From DATLGD01 sp035540755 (GTDB taxonomy: Bacteria > Actinomycetota > Actinomycetes > Mycobacteriales > SCTD01): 64,000 bases of DNA. The stretch spans positions 7,756-71,755 of the forward strand of contig DATLGD010000223.1 in the NCBI GenBank assembly GCA_035540755.1. Reading direction: 5' to 3'. How positions within the stretch are numbered: position 1 is the first letter of the stretch; each line of letters starts with the position of its first letter. This document shows positions 48,394 through 57,192 of this stretch, piece after piece. The notes below the pieces were generated by a model. That model did not search any database, was not told where the DNA came from, and saw only the letters and a program-made list of their open reading frames with translations. A program made the position numbers and the translations under genes.

Positions 48394-49373
48394 CGGACCT
48401 CGACCACCGCGTCGCGCCGGGCGACCACCTCGCCGACGATCGGTGCGCCCGGCACCTCGCCGACGACGAGCAGGCCACCGCTGGTCTGCGCGTCGGCGAG
48501 CAGCAGCAGCTCGTCCTCCTCGACGGATGCCGACAGGTGCGGGCGCACCCAGTCGAGGTTGCGCCGGGTGCCGCCGCTGACGTAGCCGTCGGCCAGCGAG
48601 CTGCGCGCACCGTCGAGGTAGGGCACGGCGGCGGCGTCGACGACGGCCGTGGTGCCGCTGGCGCGCATCATCTTGAACAGGTGCCCGAGCAGGCCGAAGC
48701 CGGTGACGTCGGTGGCCGCGCGTGCCCCGCTCTCCACCGCAGCCCGGGCGGCGTCGCGGTTCAGGCGCGTCATGCACTCGACCGCGTGCTCGAACCGCTC
48801 GCCGGTCGCCTTGTGCCGGTTGTTGAGCACGCCGACGCCGAGCGGCTTGGTGAGGCTGAGCGGCCGGCCCGGCTCGGCGGCGTCGTTGCGCAGCAGCGCG
48901 CCCGGGTCGACGACCCCGGTGACCGCCATGCCGTACGTCGGCTCGGGCCCGTCGACGCTGTGGCCGCCGGCGACCGGGCAGGCGGCCTGCCGGGCGACGT
49001 CGGCGCCGCCGCGCAGCACCTCGCCGAGCAGCTCGGCCGGCAGCAGCTCGCGCGGCCAGGCGACCAGGTTGATGGCGACGACCGGCCGGCCGCCCATCGC
49101 GTACACGTCCGACAGCGCATTGGCCGCCGCGATGCGACCCCAGTCGTAGGCGTCGTCGACCACCGGGGTGAAGAAGTCGGCCGTGCTGACGACGGCGGTG
49201 CGGGCGTCGAGGCGCACGACGGCGGCGTCGTCGCCGTCGTCGAGCCCGACGAGCAGGTCCGGTCCCGCGGCACCGGTCAGCCCGCGCACGGCGTCCTCGA
49301 GCTCACCCGGCGGGATCTTGCAGGCGCAGCCGCCGCCCTTCGCCAGCTGGGTCAGCCGAAGCGTCGTCGTCAC
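48390..49373 (-). CDS. selD: Selenide, water dikinase SelD
   Basis: A 327-residue enzyme making selenophosphate from selenide and ATP, the Se donor for Sec-tRNA synthesis. The active-site loop is KGGGCACKIPP, with Cys at the position that is Sec in some SelD proteins and Lys three residues on. The ATP-binding GLDDGDDAAVVRLD and PVAGGHSVDGPEPTYGMAVTG are intact. The start is GTG 49371-49373. It is convergent with the fdh operon. Confidence 0.96.
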   Translation of the reverse strand: MTTTLRLTQLAKGGGCACKIPPGELEDAVRGLTGAAGPDLLVGLDDGDDAAVVRLDARTAVVSTADFFTPVVDDAYDWGRIAAANALSDVYAMGGRPVVAINLVAWPRELLPAELLGEVLRGGADVARQAACPVAGGHSVDGPEPTYGMAVTGVVDPGALLRNDAAEPGRPLSLTKPLGVGVLNNRHKATGERFEHAVECMTRLNRDAARAAVESGARAATDVTGFGLLGHLFKMMRASGTTAVVDAAAVPYLDGARSSLADGYVSGGTRRNLDWVRPHLSASVEEDELLLLADAQTSGGLLVVGEVPGAPIVGEVVARRDAVVEVR

Positions 49374-49471
49374 CTGCGAGAGGCTAGGTCAGCCGGTGAG
49401 CGCGCGCTCGCGCTAGAGCGCTGGGGCCTCCGCCACCACGGTCGGGACGTCGAGGTGGGTGTTGCCCGTCG

Positions 49472-49954
49472 TCAGGTGCCGGCGCGGTACTGGGCCAGCA
49501 GGCGCTCGGCCTCGTCGGCGCCGGACTGCTCGACGAGGACCTCGTACCGGGCCGCGGCCAGGCCCTTGGTGGAGCTGAAGTCGCGCCGACCGCCGGTGGC
49601 CCGGTGAGCGGCGAACCCGAGCGCGGCGCCGAAGGCGGCGCCGAACAACAGCCCGTACAGGGCCAGTCCGAGCAGGGCCGTGCCGGACTCGGCGAACAGG
49701 CCGACGAACAGGCCGAGGAGCAGCCCGAACCAGCTCATCGAGGCGGCGCCCGCGAGCGCCGCCTTGCCGGTCGTCAGGCGCCCGGTGACCTGCTCGACGA
49801 GGCGCAGGTCCGCGCCGACGATGGTCACCGTCTCGACCGGGAAGCCGTGGTCGGACAGGTGGTCGACGACGGCCTGCGCCTGCTCGTACTGGGGCCAGGA
49901 GCCGAGCGCGTGCCGGCCCACCGGAAGGGGGCGGGGTGTGCCTGGTGTGGTCAT
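49472..49954 (-). CDS. General stress protein 17M-like (YflT domain) membrane protein
   Basis: A 160-residue protein. Residues 15-65 form an alpha/beta domain (GSWPQYEQAQAVVDHLSDHGFPVETVTIVG), typical of the YflT/general-stress-protein family, followed by two Gly/Ala-rich hydrophobic segments (~70-115) and a soluble tail. The function in bacteria is unclear; stress induction in Bacillus gave the name. It sits between selD and selO without an obvious selenium link. Confidence 0.8.
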   Translation of the reverse strand: MTTPGTPRPLPVGRHALGSWPQYEQAQAVVDHLSDHGFPVETVTIVGADLRLVEQVTGRLTTGKAALAGAASMSWFGLLLGLFVGLFAESGTALLGLALYGLLFGAAFGAALGFAAHRATGGRRDFSSTKGLAAARYEVLVEQSGADEAERLLAQYRAGT

Positions 49955-49967
49955 GGCCTCGGCCTAC

Positions 49968-49991
49968 CCGGCTGGGCGGCCGGGCAGCCGG
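49968..49991 (-). terminator. Weak hairpin after selO
   Basis: CCGGCTG (49968-49974) pairs with CAGCCGG (49985-49991) across a 10-nt loop, 34 bp beyond the selO stop. There is no U-run. The call is tentative. Confidence 0.35.
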
Positions 49992-50024
49992 CTCGTCTGC
50001 GTGACGTCGCCGACGTCGATCCGG

Positions 50025-51485
50025 TCAGGTCCCGCAGAAGGTCCGGTAGGAGCTGTCCTCGGGGCCGGGTGCGGCGTAGCGCTCCAGGCCCGGGCGCTCG
50101 TCGAACGGGGCGGTGACCGCTGTGAGCAGCCGCTGGAGCGGGTCCAGGTCGCCGGCGGTGCCGGCGTCGAGGGCCTCCTCGACGAGGTGGTTGCGCGGGA
50201 TGTAGACCGGGTTCACGCGGTCCATCGCCGCTCCGTCGGGCGCGAGGGCCTGCCAGCGCTGCAGCCAGGCGTCGACCGCCGCGAGGTCGAGCACGAGGCC
50301 GCGCGCCGGCTCGGTGTCGCCGCGGGCGGCCTGCCCCAGCGCCCGGAAGAACGAGGTCAGGTCGACGTGGTTGGCCTGCAGCAGGGCCAGCAGCTCCTCG
50401 ACGAGCGGGCGGACGACGTCGTCGTCGTCGCCGTCGGTCAGCCCGAGCTTGCGGCGCATGCCGGCCGTCCAGGCGGCGCTGTACTGCGGCCGGTAGCCGC
50501 CGAGCGACTCGACGGCGAGGGCGATGGCCTGCTCCTCGTCGTCGTGCAGCAGCGGCAGCATCGCCTCCACCAGCCTGGCCAGGTTCCACTCGGCGACGAC
50601 CGGCTGGTTGCCGTAGGCGTACCGGCCGCCGGTGTCGATCGAGCTGAACACCCGGGCCGGGTCGAAGGCGTCGAGGAAGGCGCAGGGGCCGTAGTCGATG
50701 GTCTCGCCGGAGATCGTGGTGTTGTCGGTGTTCATGACCCCGTGGACGAAGCCGACGAGCATCCACTGCGCCACCAGAGACGCCTGCGCGGTGACGACCG
50801 CCTCGAACAGGGCGCGGTAGGGCTGCTCGGCGTCGGCGGCCTCGGGATGGTGCCGGGCGATGGCGTGGTCGGCCAGCCGGCGCAGCAGCGCGACGTCGCC
50901 GGTCGCGCGGGCGTACTGGAAGGTGCCCACGCGCAGGTGGCTGCTCGCGACCCGGGCGAGCACCGCTCCGGGCAGCGGCGTCTCGCGCCGCACCGTGCGG
51001 CCGGTGCCGACGACGGCCAGGGCCCGGGTGGTCGGGATCCCGAGCGCGTGCATCGCCTCGGCGACGACGTGCTCGCGCAGCATCGGACCGACCGCGGCCA
51101 GGCCGTCGCCGCCACGGGCGAAGGGGGTGCGCCCGCTGCCCTTGAGGTGCAGGTCGCGCGGTCGACCGTCCTGGCAGGCGAACTCGCCGAGCAGCAGCGC
51201 CCGACCGTCACCGAGTCGCGGGTTGAAGCCGCCGAACTGGTGCCCGGCGTACGCCTGCGCCACCGGTGTGGCGCCGTCGAGCACCAGCGTCCCGACCAGG
51301 AAGCGCAGCCCCTCGGAGGTGCGCAGCCAGTCGGGGTCCAGGCCGAGCTCGACGGCCAGCGGCTCGTTCAGCACCAGCAGCCGCGGATCCGGCGCGTCCT
51401 CGGCCTGCCAGCGCACCGCCAGCTCGGGCAGCTCGCGGGCGAAGCGGTCGTCGAGCAGCGTGCGGGGCACGGCGGGGACGTTCAT
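50025..51485 (-). CDS. selO: Protein adenylyltransferase SelO family (YdiU)
   Basis: A 486-residue pseudokinase-fold enzyme that AMPylates proteins. The family motifs [56 protein letters not shown] and [18 protein letters not shown] are intact. The C-terminus ends SSYRTFCGT with Cys where animal and some bacterial SelO carry Sec; the gene ends in a normal stop. ATG 51483-51485 is used. It lies upstream of selD and divergent from selC. Confidence 0.93.
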   Translation of the reverse strand: MNVPAVPRTLLDDRFARELPELAVRWQAEDAPDPRLLVLNEPLAVELGLDPDWLRTSEGLRFLVGTLVLDGATPVAQAYAGHQFGGFNPRLGDGRALLLGEFACQDGRPRDLHLKGSGRTPFARGGDGLAAVGPMLREHVVAEAMHALGIPTTRALAVVGTGRTVRRETPLPGAVLARVASSHLRVGTFQYARATGDVALLRRLADHAIARHHPEAADAEQPYRALFEAVVTAQASLVAQWMLVGFVHGVMNTDNTTISGETIDYGPCAFLDAFDPARVFSSIDTGGRYAYGNQPVVAEWNLARLVEAMLPLLHDDEEQAIALAVESLGGYRPQYSAAWTAGMRRKLGLTDGDDDDVVRPLVEELLALLQANHVDLTSFFRALGQAARGDTEPARGLVLDLAAVDAWLQRWQALAPDGAAMDRVNPVYIPRNHLVEEALDAGTAGDLDPLQRLLTAVTAPFDERPGLERYAAPGPEDSSYRTFCGT

Positions 51486-51563
51486 CGTCCGACGGTACGT
51501 GCCGGCCGGTTGTGGCACCCTGCACGTCGGTCACGGACGAGCGCTCGGTGCGGTCGTGGTCGA

Positions 51564-51656
51564 GGAGGCGTACGCGTGCCTGGTGGCCGTCCCGGTCTTC
51601 AAAACCGGTGTGGGCGAGGATCTCGTCCAGGTGGGTTCGATCCCCATCCGCCTCCG
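51564..51656 (+). tRNA. selC: tRNA-Sec (anticodon TCA)
   Basis: A 93-nt tRNA with acceptor GGAGGCG (51564-51570) pairing with CGCCTCC (51649-51655), discriminator G 51656 and no encoded CCA. The anticodon stem CCGGT/ACCGG closes the loop CTTCAAA, anticodon TCA at 51599-51601. The long variable arm and T-arm GGTGGGTTCGATCCCCA are present. It decodes UGA in fdhA. The last acceptor pair expected in an 8-bp bacterial stem looks like a T-C mismatch. Confidence 0.95.
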
Positions 51657-51745
51657 CCGACGAGTTGCCGTCCGGGCCGGTTCCGCCGCCCTCGGCGCGG
51701 GCAGACCGTCGCCGACGCGCACGACCGACGACGCGAGGAGACACC

Positions 51746-51910
51746 GTGGGGCTGCTGGGCGGGATGATCAAGGCCGGCGTGGCCAAGAAGGTCTACGACG
51801 AGGCGCGCAAGCCGCACAACCAGGCGAAGATCAAGCAGATGCTGTCGAAGGCGACGGGCAAGGGGTCGGGCGGGACAGGCAGCAGCGGCCCGGGCGCCGG
51901 GCAGCCCTGA
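51746..51910 (+). CDS. Small hypothetical protein downstream of selC
   Basis: A 54-residue basic protein (MGLLGGMIKAGVAKKVYDEARKP, in part) with one amphipathic helix and a Gly/Ser-rich tail. GAGGAGA lies 6 nt before GTG 51746. I recognise no family. It follows tRNA-Sec by 89 bp and may share its promoter region. The function is unknown. Confidence 0.6.
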   Translation: MGLLGGMIKAGVAKKVYDEARKPHNQAKIKQMLSKATGKGSGGTGSSGPGAGQP

Positions 51911-51931
51911 GCGCACGGTCGGCCGGCAGTC

Positions 51932-52177
51932 TCACCGGGGGCCGGCCTGCCGGCGCAGCGACTCCTGTCCGGCGGCCACGGCTCCGCGCAGCCGGCTCAG
52001 GCGCTCCGCCCGGTCGCGGCGGGCGGCCGCGTCGTCCGGCGGGGGGAGCGCGGTCAGCCGCTCGGCGAGGGCATGGGCGTGCAGGACCACGACGGCGGTG
52101 CGCTGCACGCCGACCTCGACGTCGCCCGCCGCGTCTTCCAAGGGTGAGGACGGACGGCGGCGCTGCGATCGGTCCAT
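51932..52177 (-). CDS. Small hypothetical protein
   Basis: An 81-residue Arg/Ala-rich protein starting MDRSQRRRPSSPLED, with a short beta-like stretch (GDVEVGVQRTAVVVLHAHALA) and helices rich in Arg and Ala. A near-ideal ribosome site AGGAGGTG precedes ATG 52177. No family is recognised. It is convergent with the 54-residue gene and divergent from selA. Confidence 0.6.
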   Translation of the reverse strand: MDRSQRRRPSSPLEDAAGDVEVGVQRTAVVVLHAHALAERLTALPPPDDAAARRDRAERLSRLRGAVAAGQESLRRQAGPR

Positions 52178-52326
52178 GACACCTCCTGCCGGCCCAGGGT
52201 CAGGTGCGCCGATCAGCGCAGTGCACCACGCCCGGACGCCGGTCGAGGACACGAGCTGGTCACGACTGGGCGGTGCGGGATCGAGCTGGCGCTGCGCCGC
52301 CCGGCTGCTCCGCAGCCGGTCCGACG

Positions 52327-52332
52327 TAGGGT
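52327..52332 (+). promoter_or_regulatory. Leaderless -10 element of selA
   Basis: TAGGGT ends 7 nt before GTG 52340. No ribosome site precedes that codon, so a leaderless selAB transcript is likely. Confidence 0.55.
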
Positions 52333-52339
52333 CCGAGAC

Positions 52340-53653
52340 GTGACAGCGGTCGAGCCGGACCGGCGACGCGCGGTGCCGCGCACCGACGCCGTGCTCGCCG
52401 ACCCGCGCCTGGCGCGGGCCGCCGAGCGGCTCGGACGCGAGCGGGTGAAGCGAGCCGTCCGCGAGGCTCAGGACGCCGTCCGCACGGGCCGGCTGGCGCC
52501 CGACCAGGTGGCCGACGCCGCCGTCGCCGCTCTGCCGCCCCGCACCACGACGCTGCGGCCGGTGCTGAACGCCACCGGCGTGGTCGTGCACACCAACCTC
52601 GGCCGGGCGCCGCTGTCGGCCGCGGCCGTCGAGGCGCTGCAGACCGCCGCCGGCAACGTCGACGTCGAGTACCACGTCGCCACCGGCCAGCGGGCGCGGC
52701 GCGGTCGGGGCGCGCTCGCCGCCCTGCACGCCGCCGTCCCCGACGCCGAGGCGGTGCACGTGGTCAACAACGGGGCGGCCGCCCTCGTGCTCGCGACCAC
52801 GGCGCTCGCCGCCGGCCGCGAGGTGGTGGTCAGCCGCGGCGAGATGGTCGAGATCGGCGACGGCTTCCGGCTCCCGGACCTCATCGCGTCCACCGGCGCC
52901 CGCCTGCGCGAGGTCGGCACCACCAACCGCACCACAGTGAGCGACTACGCCGACGCCGTGGGCCCGGACACCGGCTGCGTGCTCAAGGTGCACCCCAGCA
53001 ACTTCCGGGTGGCCGGCTTCACCGGCGCTGTGGACGTCGCCGAGCTCGCCGGGCTCGACGTTCCCGTCGTCGTCGACATCGGCAGCGGCCTGCTCGCGCC
53101 GCACCCGCTGCTGCCCGACGAGCCGGACGCGCGGACGGCGCTGCGCGGCGGGGCCGAGGTCGTCACCGCGAGCGGCGACAAGCTGCTCGGCGGTCCGCAG
53201 GCCGGGCTGCTCCTCGGTCGCGCGGGCGTCGTCGAGCGGCTGCGCCGGCACCCGCTCGCGCGCGCCCTGCGGGTCGACAAGCTGACGCTGGCTGCGCTCG
53301 AGGCGACGATCGACGGACCGCCCACGCCGGTGCGCCTGGCGCTCGACGCCGACCCTGCCGGGCTGCGCGCGCGGGCGGACGCGCTCGCCGCCGACGTCGG
53401 GGGCGACGTCGTCCCGAGCGACGGCGCGGTCGGAGGCGGCGGGGCACCCGGCCTGCTCCTGCCCGGCTGGGCGGTGGCCCTCCCGGAGGACCGTGCTCCC
53501 GACGCCTGGGCGCTCGCGCTGCGCACCGGCGAGCCCTGCGTGGTCGGGCGGGTCGAGCGCGGCCGGTGCCTGCTCGACCTGCGCTGCATCGCCCCGGCCG
53601 ACGACGCGTCGGTCGCGGCGGCCGTCACCGCCGCCGCCGGCGCGGCGGGGTAG
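52340..53653 (+). CDS. selA: L-seryl-tRNA(Sec) selenium transferase SelA
   Basis: A 437-residue PLP enzyme converting Ser-tRNA-Sec to Sec-tRNA-Sec with selenophosphate. An N-terminal helical tRNA-binding domain (1-75) precedes LNATGVVVHTNLGRAPLS, PLP Lys in SGDKLLGGPQAG near residue 280, and VNNGAAALVLAT. The length is slightly short of E. coli SelA at the C-terminus. It is 3 bp before selB. Confidence 0.96.
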   Translation: MTAVEPDRRRAVPRTDAVLADPRLARAAERLGRERVKRAVREAQDAVRTGRLAPDQVADAAVAALPPRTTTLRPVLNATGVVVHTNLGRAPLSAAAVEALQTAAGNVDVEYHVATGQRARRGRGALAALHAAVPDAEAVHVVNNGAAALVLATTALAAGREVVVSRGEMVEIGDGFRLPDLIASTGARLREVGTTNRTTVSDYADAVGPDTGCVLKVHPSNFRVAGFTGAVDVAELAGLDVPVVVDIGSGLLAPHPLLPDEPDARTALRGGAEVVTASGDKLLGGPQAGLLLGRAGVVERLRRHPLARALRVDKLTLAALEATIDGPPTPVRLALDADPAGLRARADALAADVGGDVVPSDGAVGGGGAPGLLLPGWAVALPEDRAPDAWALALRTGEPCVVGRVERGRCLLDLRCIAPADDASVAAAVTAAAGAAG

Positions 53654-53656
53654 CGC

Positions 53657-55444
53657 GTGCACGTCGTCGCGACCGCCGGGCACGTCGACCACGGCAAGTC
53701 CACGCTGGTGCGCGGGCTGACCGGCACCGAGCCGGACCGCTGGGCCGAGGAGCGGCGCCGCGGCATGACCATCGACCTCGGCTACGCCTGGACCGAGCTG
53801 CCGAGCGGTGAGCAGGTCGCGTTCGTCGACGTCCCCGGCCACGCCCGCTTCGTCGGCAACATGCTCGCCGGGCTCGGGCCCGCGCCGGCCGTGCTGTTCG
53901 TCGTCGCCGCCGACGAGGGCTGGCGCCGGCAGTCCGGCGAGCACCTCGCCGCCGTCGACGCGCTCGGCCTGTCGGCGGGTCTGCTGGCGGTGACCCGCAG
54001 CGACCTCGCCGACCCCGCCCCCGCGATCGAGGAGGCGAGGGAGCACCTGTCCCGCAGCAGCCTCGGCGACGTCGAGGCGGTCGCGGTGTCGGGTCAGACC
54101 GGCGCCGGACTGGACGTGCTGCGCGCCGCCCTCGACCGGCTGGTCGCCCGGCTCCCGGTGCCCGACACCGTCGGGCCGGTCCGGCTGTGGGTCGACCGCG
54201 CCTTCACCGTGCGCGGTGCCGGCACGGTGGTCACCGGCACCCTGGGCGCCGGTGCGCTCGCCGTCGGCGACGAGCTCGAGCTGCGCGGGCGCCGGGTGCG
54301 GGTGCGCGGCCTGCAGTCGCTCGAGCAGCCCCGGGAGCGGATGGGTGCGGTGGCGCGCGTGGCGGTGGCGCTGCGCGGCGTCGAGCGCGCCGACGTCGGC
54401 CGCGGGGACGCCCTGCTCGCCCCGGGACGGTGGCGGGCCGCTTCGACGCTCGACGTGCGGCTCCGGCCCGCGGGCACCCTGCCCGAGCGGCTGGTGCTGC
54501 ACGTCGGCACGGCGGCGGTGCCGGTGCGGCTGCGGCCGCTGCGCGACGACCTCGCGCGGCTGCAGCTCAGCACTGCGCTGCCGCTGCGGGCCGGCGACCG
54601 CGCCCTGCTACGCGACCCGGCGGCGCAAGAGGTGGCCGCGGGCGTCACGGTCCTGGACGCCGACCCGCCGGACCTCCGTCGGCGCGGGTCGGCCCGCGAG
54701 CGCGCTGCCGTGCTCGCCGGGACGACCGGCCCGCCGGACGGGATCGCGGAGGTGGAGCGCCGAGGCGCGGTGCGCCGCGCCGACCTCGAGGCGCTGGGCG
54801 TGCCGGTCCCCGACGGCGGGCGCAGTGCCGGCGGCTGGCTGGTCAGCGAGCAGCGGTGGCAGGTCTGGCGGGCCGAGCTGCGCCGGGTCGTCGAGCAGCA
54901 CGACGCCGTGGCGCCGCTGGACCGGGGGCTGCCGCACGACGCCGCACGGCGCGCCGCCGGCATCCCCGACCTCGCCGTGCTCGCTGCGGTGGCCGGGGAC
55001 GCCGAGCTCGTCGACGAGGCGGGCCGGCTGCGCAGCACGCAGGAGCTCGGCCTGGGGTCGGCCGAGCCCGGGGTCCGGGCGCTGGAGGAGCGGCTGACCG
55101 CCGGCCCCTTCGCCGCACCGGAGCGGCCGGACCTCGACGCGCTCGGCCTCGACGTCCGCGCGGTCGCCGCCGCCGCCGCCGCCGGCCGGCTGCTGCGGCT
55201 GCGCGCCTCCGACGGCGGCGACGTCGTGCTGCTGCCCGACGCGCCGGCGCGGGCGATGCGCGAGCTCGCCCGGCTGCCCCAGCCGTTCTCGCTCAGCGCC
55301 GCCCGCCAGGCCCTCGGCACGACGCGGCGGGTGGCCGTCCCGCTGCTCGAGCACCTCGACGCGCGCGGCTGGACCCGCCGGGTCGACAGCTCCGCGCGCG
55401 AGGTGGTGCGCGGCGGGAGTGCGGCGTCGGGCCCGCCCCGATAG
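53657..55444 (+). CDS. selB: Selenocysteine-specific elongation factor SelB
   Basis: A 595-residue GTPase that delivers Sec-tRNA to UGA codons. The G1 motif [17 protein letters not shown] is at residue 8, G3 [12 protein letters not shown] and a G4-like TRSD follow. EF-Tu-like domains II-III extend to ~340, and winged-helix repeats near the C-terminus should read the SECIS ([24 protein letters not shown]). GTG 53657 follows selA after 3 bp. Confidence 0.96.
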   Translation: MHVVATAGHVDHGKSTLVRGLTGTEPDRWAEERRRGMTIDLGYAWTELPSGEQVAFVDVPGHARFVGNMLAGLGPAPAVLFVVAADEGWRRQSGEHLAAVDALGLSAGLLAVTRSDLADPAPAIEEAREHLSRSSLGDVEAVAVSGQTGAGLDVLRAALDRLVARLPVPDTVGPVRLWVDRAFTVRGAGTVVTGTLGAGALAVGDELELRGRRVRVRGLQSLEQPRERMGAVARVAVALRGVERADVGRGDALLAPGRWRAASTLDVRLRPAGTLPERLVLHVGTAAVPVRLRPLRDDLARLQLSTALPLRAGDRALLRDPAAQEVAAGVTVLDADPPDLRRRGSARERAAVLAGTTGPPDGIAEVERRGAVRRADLEALGVPVPDGGRSAGGWLVSEQRWQVWRAELRRVVEQHDAVAPLDRGLPHDAARRAAGIPDLAVLAAVAGDAELVDEAGRLRSTQELGLGSAEPGVRALEERLTAGPFAAPERPDLDALGLDVRAVAAAAAAGRLLRLRASDGGDVVLLPDAPARAMRELARLPQPFSLSAARQALGTTRRVAVPLLEHLDARGWTRRVDSSAREVVRGGSAASGPPR

Positions 55445-55447
55445 CGT
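55442..55447 (+). promoter_or_regulatory. Possible -10 element for mscR
   Basis: TAGCGT overlaps the selB stop and would start a transcript ~23 nt before GTG 55477, leaving room for the GAGGAGG ribosome site. Readthrough from selAB is equally possible. Confidence 0.4.
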
Positions 55448-55476
55448 GCGCGTCCCCGCACCCGAGGAGGACCGCC

Positions 55477-56562
55477 GTGCCCCAGTCCGTCCGTGGAGTC
55501 GTCGCCCGAGGCAAGGGCCAGCCGGTGACGGTGGAGACCGTCGTCGTGCCCGACCCGGGGCCGGGTGAGGCGGTGGTCGCGGTGCAGGCATGCGGGGTCT
55601 GCCACACCGACCTGCACTACCGCGAAGGCGGCATCAACGACGAGTTCCCGTTCCTGCTCGGGCACGAGGCGGCCGGGATCGTCGAGTCCGTCGGCGAGGG
55701 CGTCGCCGAGGTGGCGCCGGGCGACTTCGTCATCCTCAACTGGCGAGCGGTCTGCGGCCGGTGCCGCGCCTGCAGCCGCGGCGACCACCACCGCTGCTTC
55801 AACACCTTCAACGCCGTGCAGAAGATGACGCTCGAGGACGGCACCGAGCTCTCGCCTGCCCTCGGCATCGGCGCCTTCGCCGACAAGACGCTGGTCGCGG
55901 CCGGGCAGTGCACGAAGGTCGACCCGGCCGCCGACCCTGCCGCGGCCGGACTCATCGGCTGCGGCGTCATGGCCGGCTGGGGTGCTGCGGTCAACACCGC
56001 GCCGGTCCGCAAGGGCCAGTCCGTCGCCGTCATCGGCTGCGGCGGCGTGGGCGACGCCGCGATCGCCGGCGCGCTGTTCGCCGGCGCACGGCAGGTCCTC
56101 GCCGTCGACATGGACGACCGCAAGCTGCAGTGGGCCCGGGAGTTCGGCGCCACCGACACGGTGAACGCGAAGACCGAGGACGTCGTCGCGCGGCTCAAGG
56201 AGCTGACCGGCGGCTTCGGGCCGGACGTCGTCATCGAGGCGGTCGGCCGGCCCGAGACCTACCGGCAGGCGTTCGAGGCCCGCGACCTCGCCGGCACCGT
56301 CGTGCTGGTCGGCGTGCCGACGCCGGACATGACCGTCGAGCTCCCGCTGATCGAGGTGTTCGGCCGCGGCGGCGCGCTGAAGTCGTCCTGGTACGGGGAC
56401 TGCCTGCCCTCACGGGACTTCCCGATGCTCGTCGACCTGTTCCTGCAGGGCCGCTTCGCGCTCGACCGGTTCGTCTCCGAGCGGATCGGTCTCGACGCCG
56501 TGGAGGAGGCCTTCTCCCGGATGGAGCGGGGCGAGGTCCTGCGCTCGGTGGTGGTCCTGTGA
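55477..56562 (+). CDS. mscR: S-(hydroxymethyl)mycothiol dehydrogenase
   Basis: A 361-residue zinc MDR enzyme that oxidises the mycothiol adduct of formaldehyde, the actinobacterial counterpart of glutathione-dependent formaldehyde dehydrogenase. Zinc ligands are in GVCHTDLHY and GHEAAG, structural Cys in [15 protein letters not shown], and the NAD fold in VIGCGGVGD. It closely resembles MscR/AdhC of mycobacteria. GAGGAGG precedes GTG 55477. It is coupled to the MBL hydrolase. Confidence 0.93.
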   Translation: MPQSVRGVVARGKGQPVTVETVVVPDPGPGEAVVAVQACGVCHTDLHYREGGINDEFPFLLGHEAAGIVESVGEGVAEVAPGDFVILNWRAVCGRCRACSRGDHHRCFNTFNAVQKMTLEDGTELSPALGIGAFADKTLVAAGQCTKVDPAADPAAAGLIGCGVMAGWGAAVNTAPVRKGQSVAVIGCGGVGDAAIAGALFAGARQVLAVDMDDRKLQWAREFGATDTVNAKTEDVVARLKELTGGFGPDVVIEAVGRPETYRQAFEARDLAGTVVLVGVPTPDMTVELPLIEVFGRGGALKSSWYGDCLPSRDFPMLVDLFLQGRFALDRFVSERIGLDAVEEAFSRMERGEVLRSVVVL

Positions 56563-57188
56563 GCGCCCGCATCGACTCCCTGGTCACCTCCGGCACGTTC
56601 AGCCTCGACGGCCAGACCTTCGACGTCGACAACAACGTGTGGCTGCTCGGCGACGACGACGAGGTGCTGCTCGTCGACGCCCCGCACGACCCGGACGCCA
56701 TCGAGCGGGCCGTCGCCGGGCGCACCGTCGTGGCCATCGCCTGCACGCACGCGCACGACGACCACGTCCGCTCCGCGCCCGAGCTCGCCGAGCGGCTGGG
56801 CGCGCAGGTGCTGCTGCACCCCGACGACGCGGTGCTGTGGGACCTCGTGCACCCAGGGCGCCGGCCCGACGGCGAGCTGCGCGACGGGATGGTGCTCGAG
56901 GTCGCCGGCACGTCGGTCCACGTCATGCACACGCCGGGGCACGCACCGGGCGCGGTCTGCCTGCACGTGCCCGACCTCGGCGTCGTGTTCTCCGGCGACA
57001 CGCTGTTCTCCGGCGGCCCGGGGGCGACCGGGAGGTCGTTCTCGGACTTCCCGACCATCCTCGACTCGATCCGCACCCGGCTGTTCGCGCTGCCGCCCGA
57101 GACGCGCGTGCTGACCGGGCACGGCGACGAGACGACGGTCGGTGCCGAGGCGCCCTCCTACGACGAGTGGGTCAGACGGGGCGGCTGA
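56559..57188 (+). CDS. MBL-fold hydrolase, possible S-formylmycothiol hydrolase
   Basis: A 209-residue metallo-beta-lactamase-fold protein with HAHDDHV for metal binding, [20 protein letters not shown] and a final GHGDETTVG. Glyoxalase-II-like hydrolases of this type adjacent to mscR are common in actinobacteria and may hydrolyse S-formylmycothiol to formate; this role is inference. GTG 56559 overlaps mscR as GTGA. Confidence 0.85.
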   Translation: MSARIDSLVTSGTFSLDGQTFDVDNNVWLLGDDDEVLLVDAPHDPDAIERAVAGRTVVAIACTHAHDDHVRSAPELAERLGAQVLLHPDDAVLWDLVHPGRRPDGELRDGMVLEVAGTSVHVMHTPGHAPGAVCLHVPDLGVVFSGDTLFSGGPGATGRSFSDFPTILDSIRTRLFALPPETRVLTGHGDETTVGAEAPSYDEWVRRGG

Positions 57189-57192
57189 CGCC

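Noticed and set aside
48390..49373. SelD as a selenoprotein
   Set aside because: The active-site residue is encoded by a Cys codon (GGGCACK), with no internal TGA.
49397..49408. A 12-bp palindrome GAGCGCGCGCTC as an operator upstream of selD
   Set aside because: Such GC-only palindromes are expected by chance in this composition and no consensus fits.
50025..50027. The selO stop TGA as a Sec codon
   Set aside because: The protein already ends in the family's normal CGT, and downstream codons show no conserved extension.
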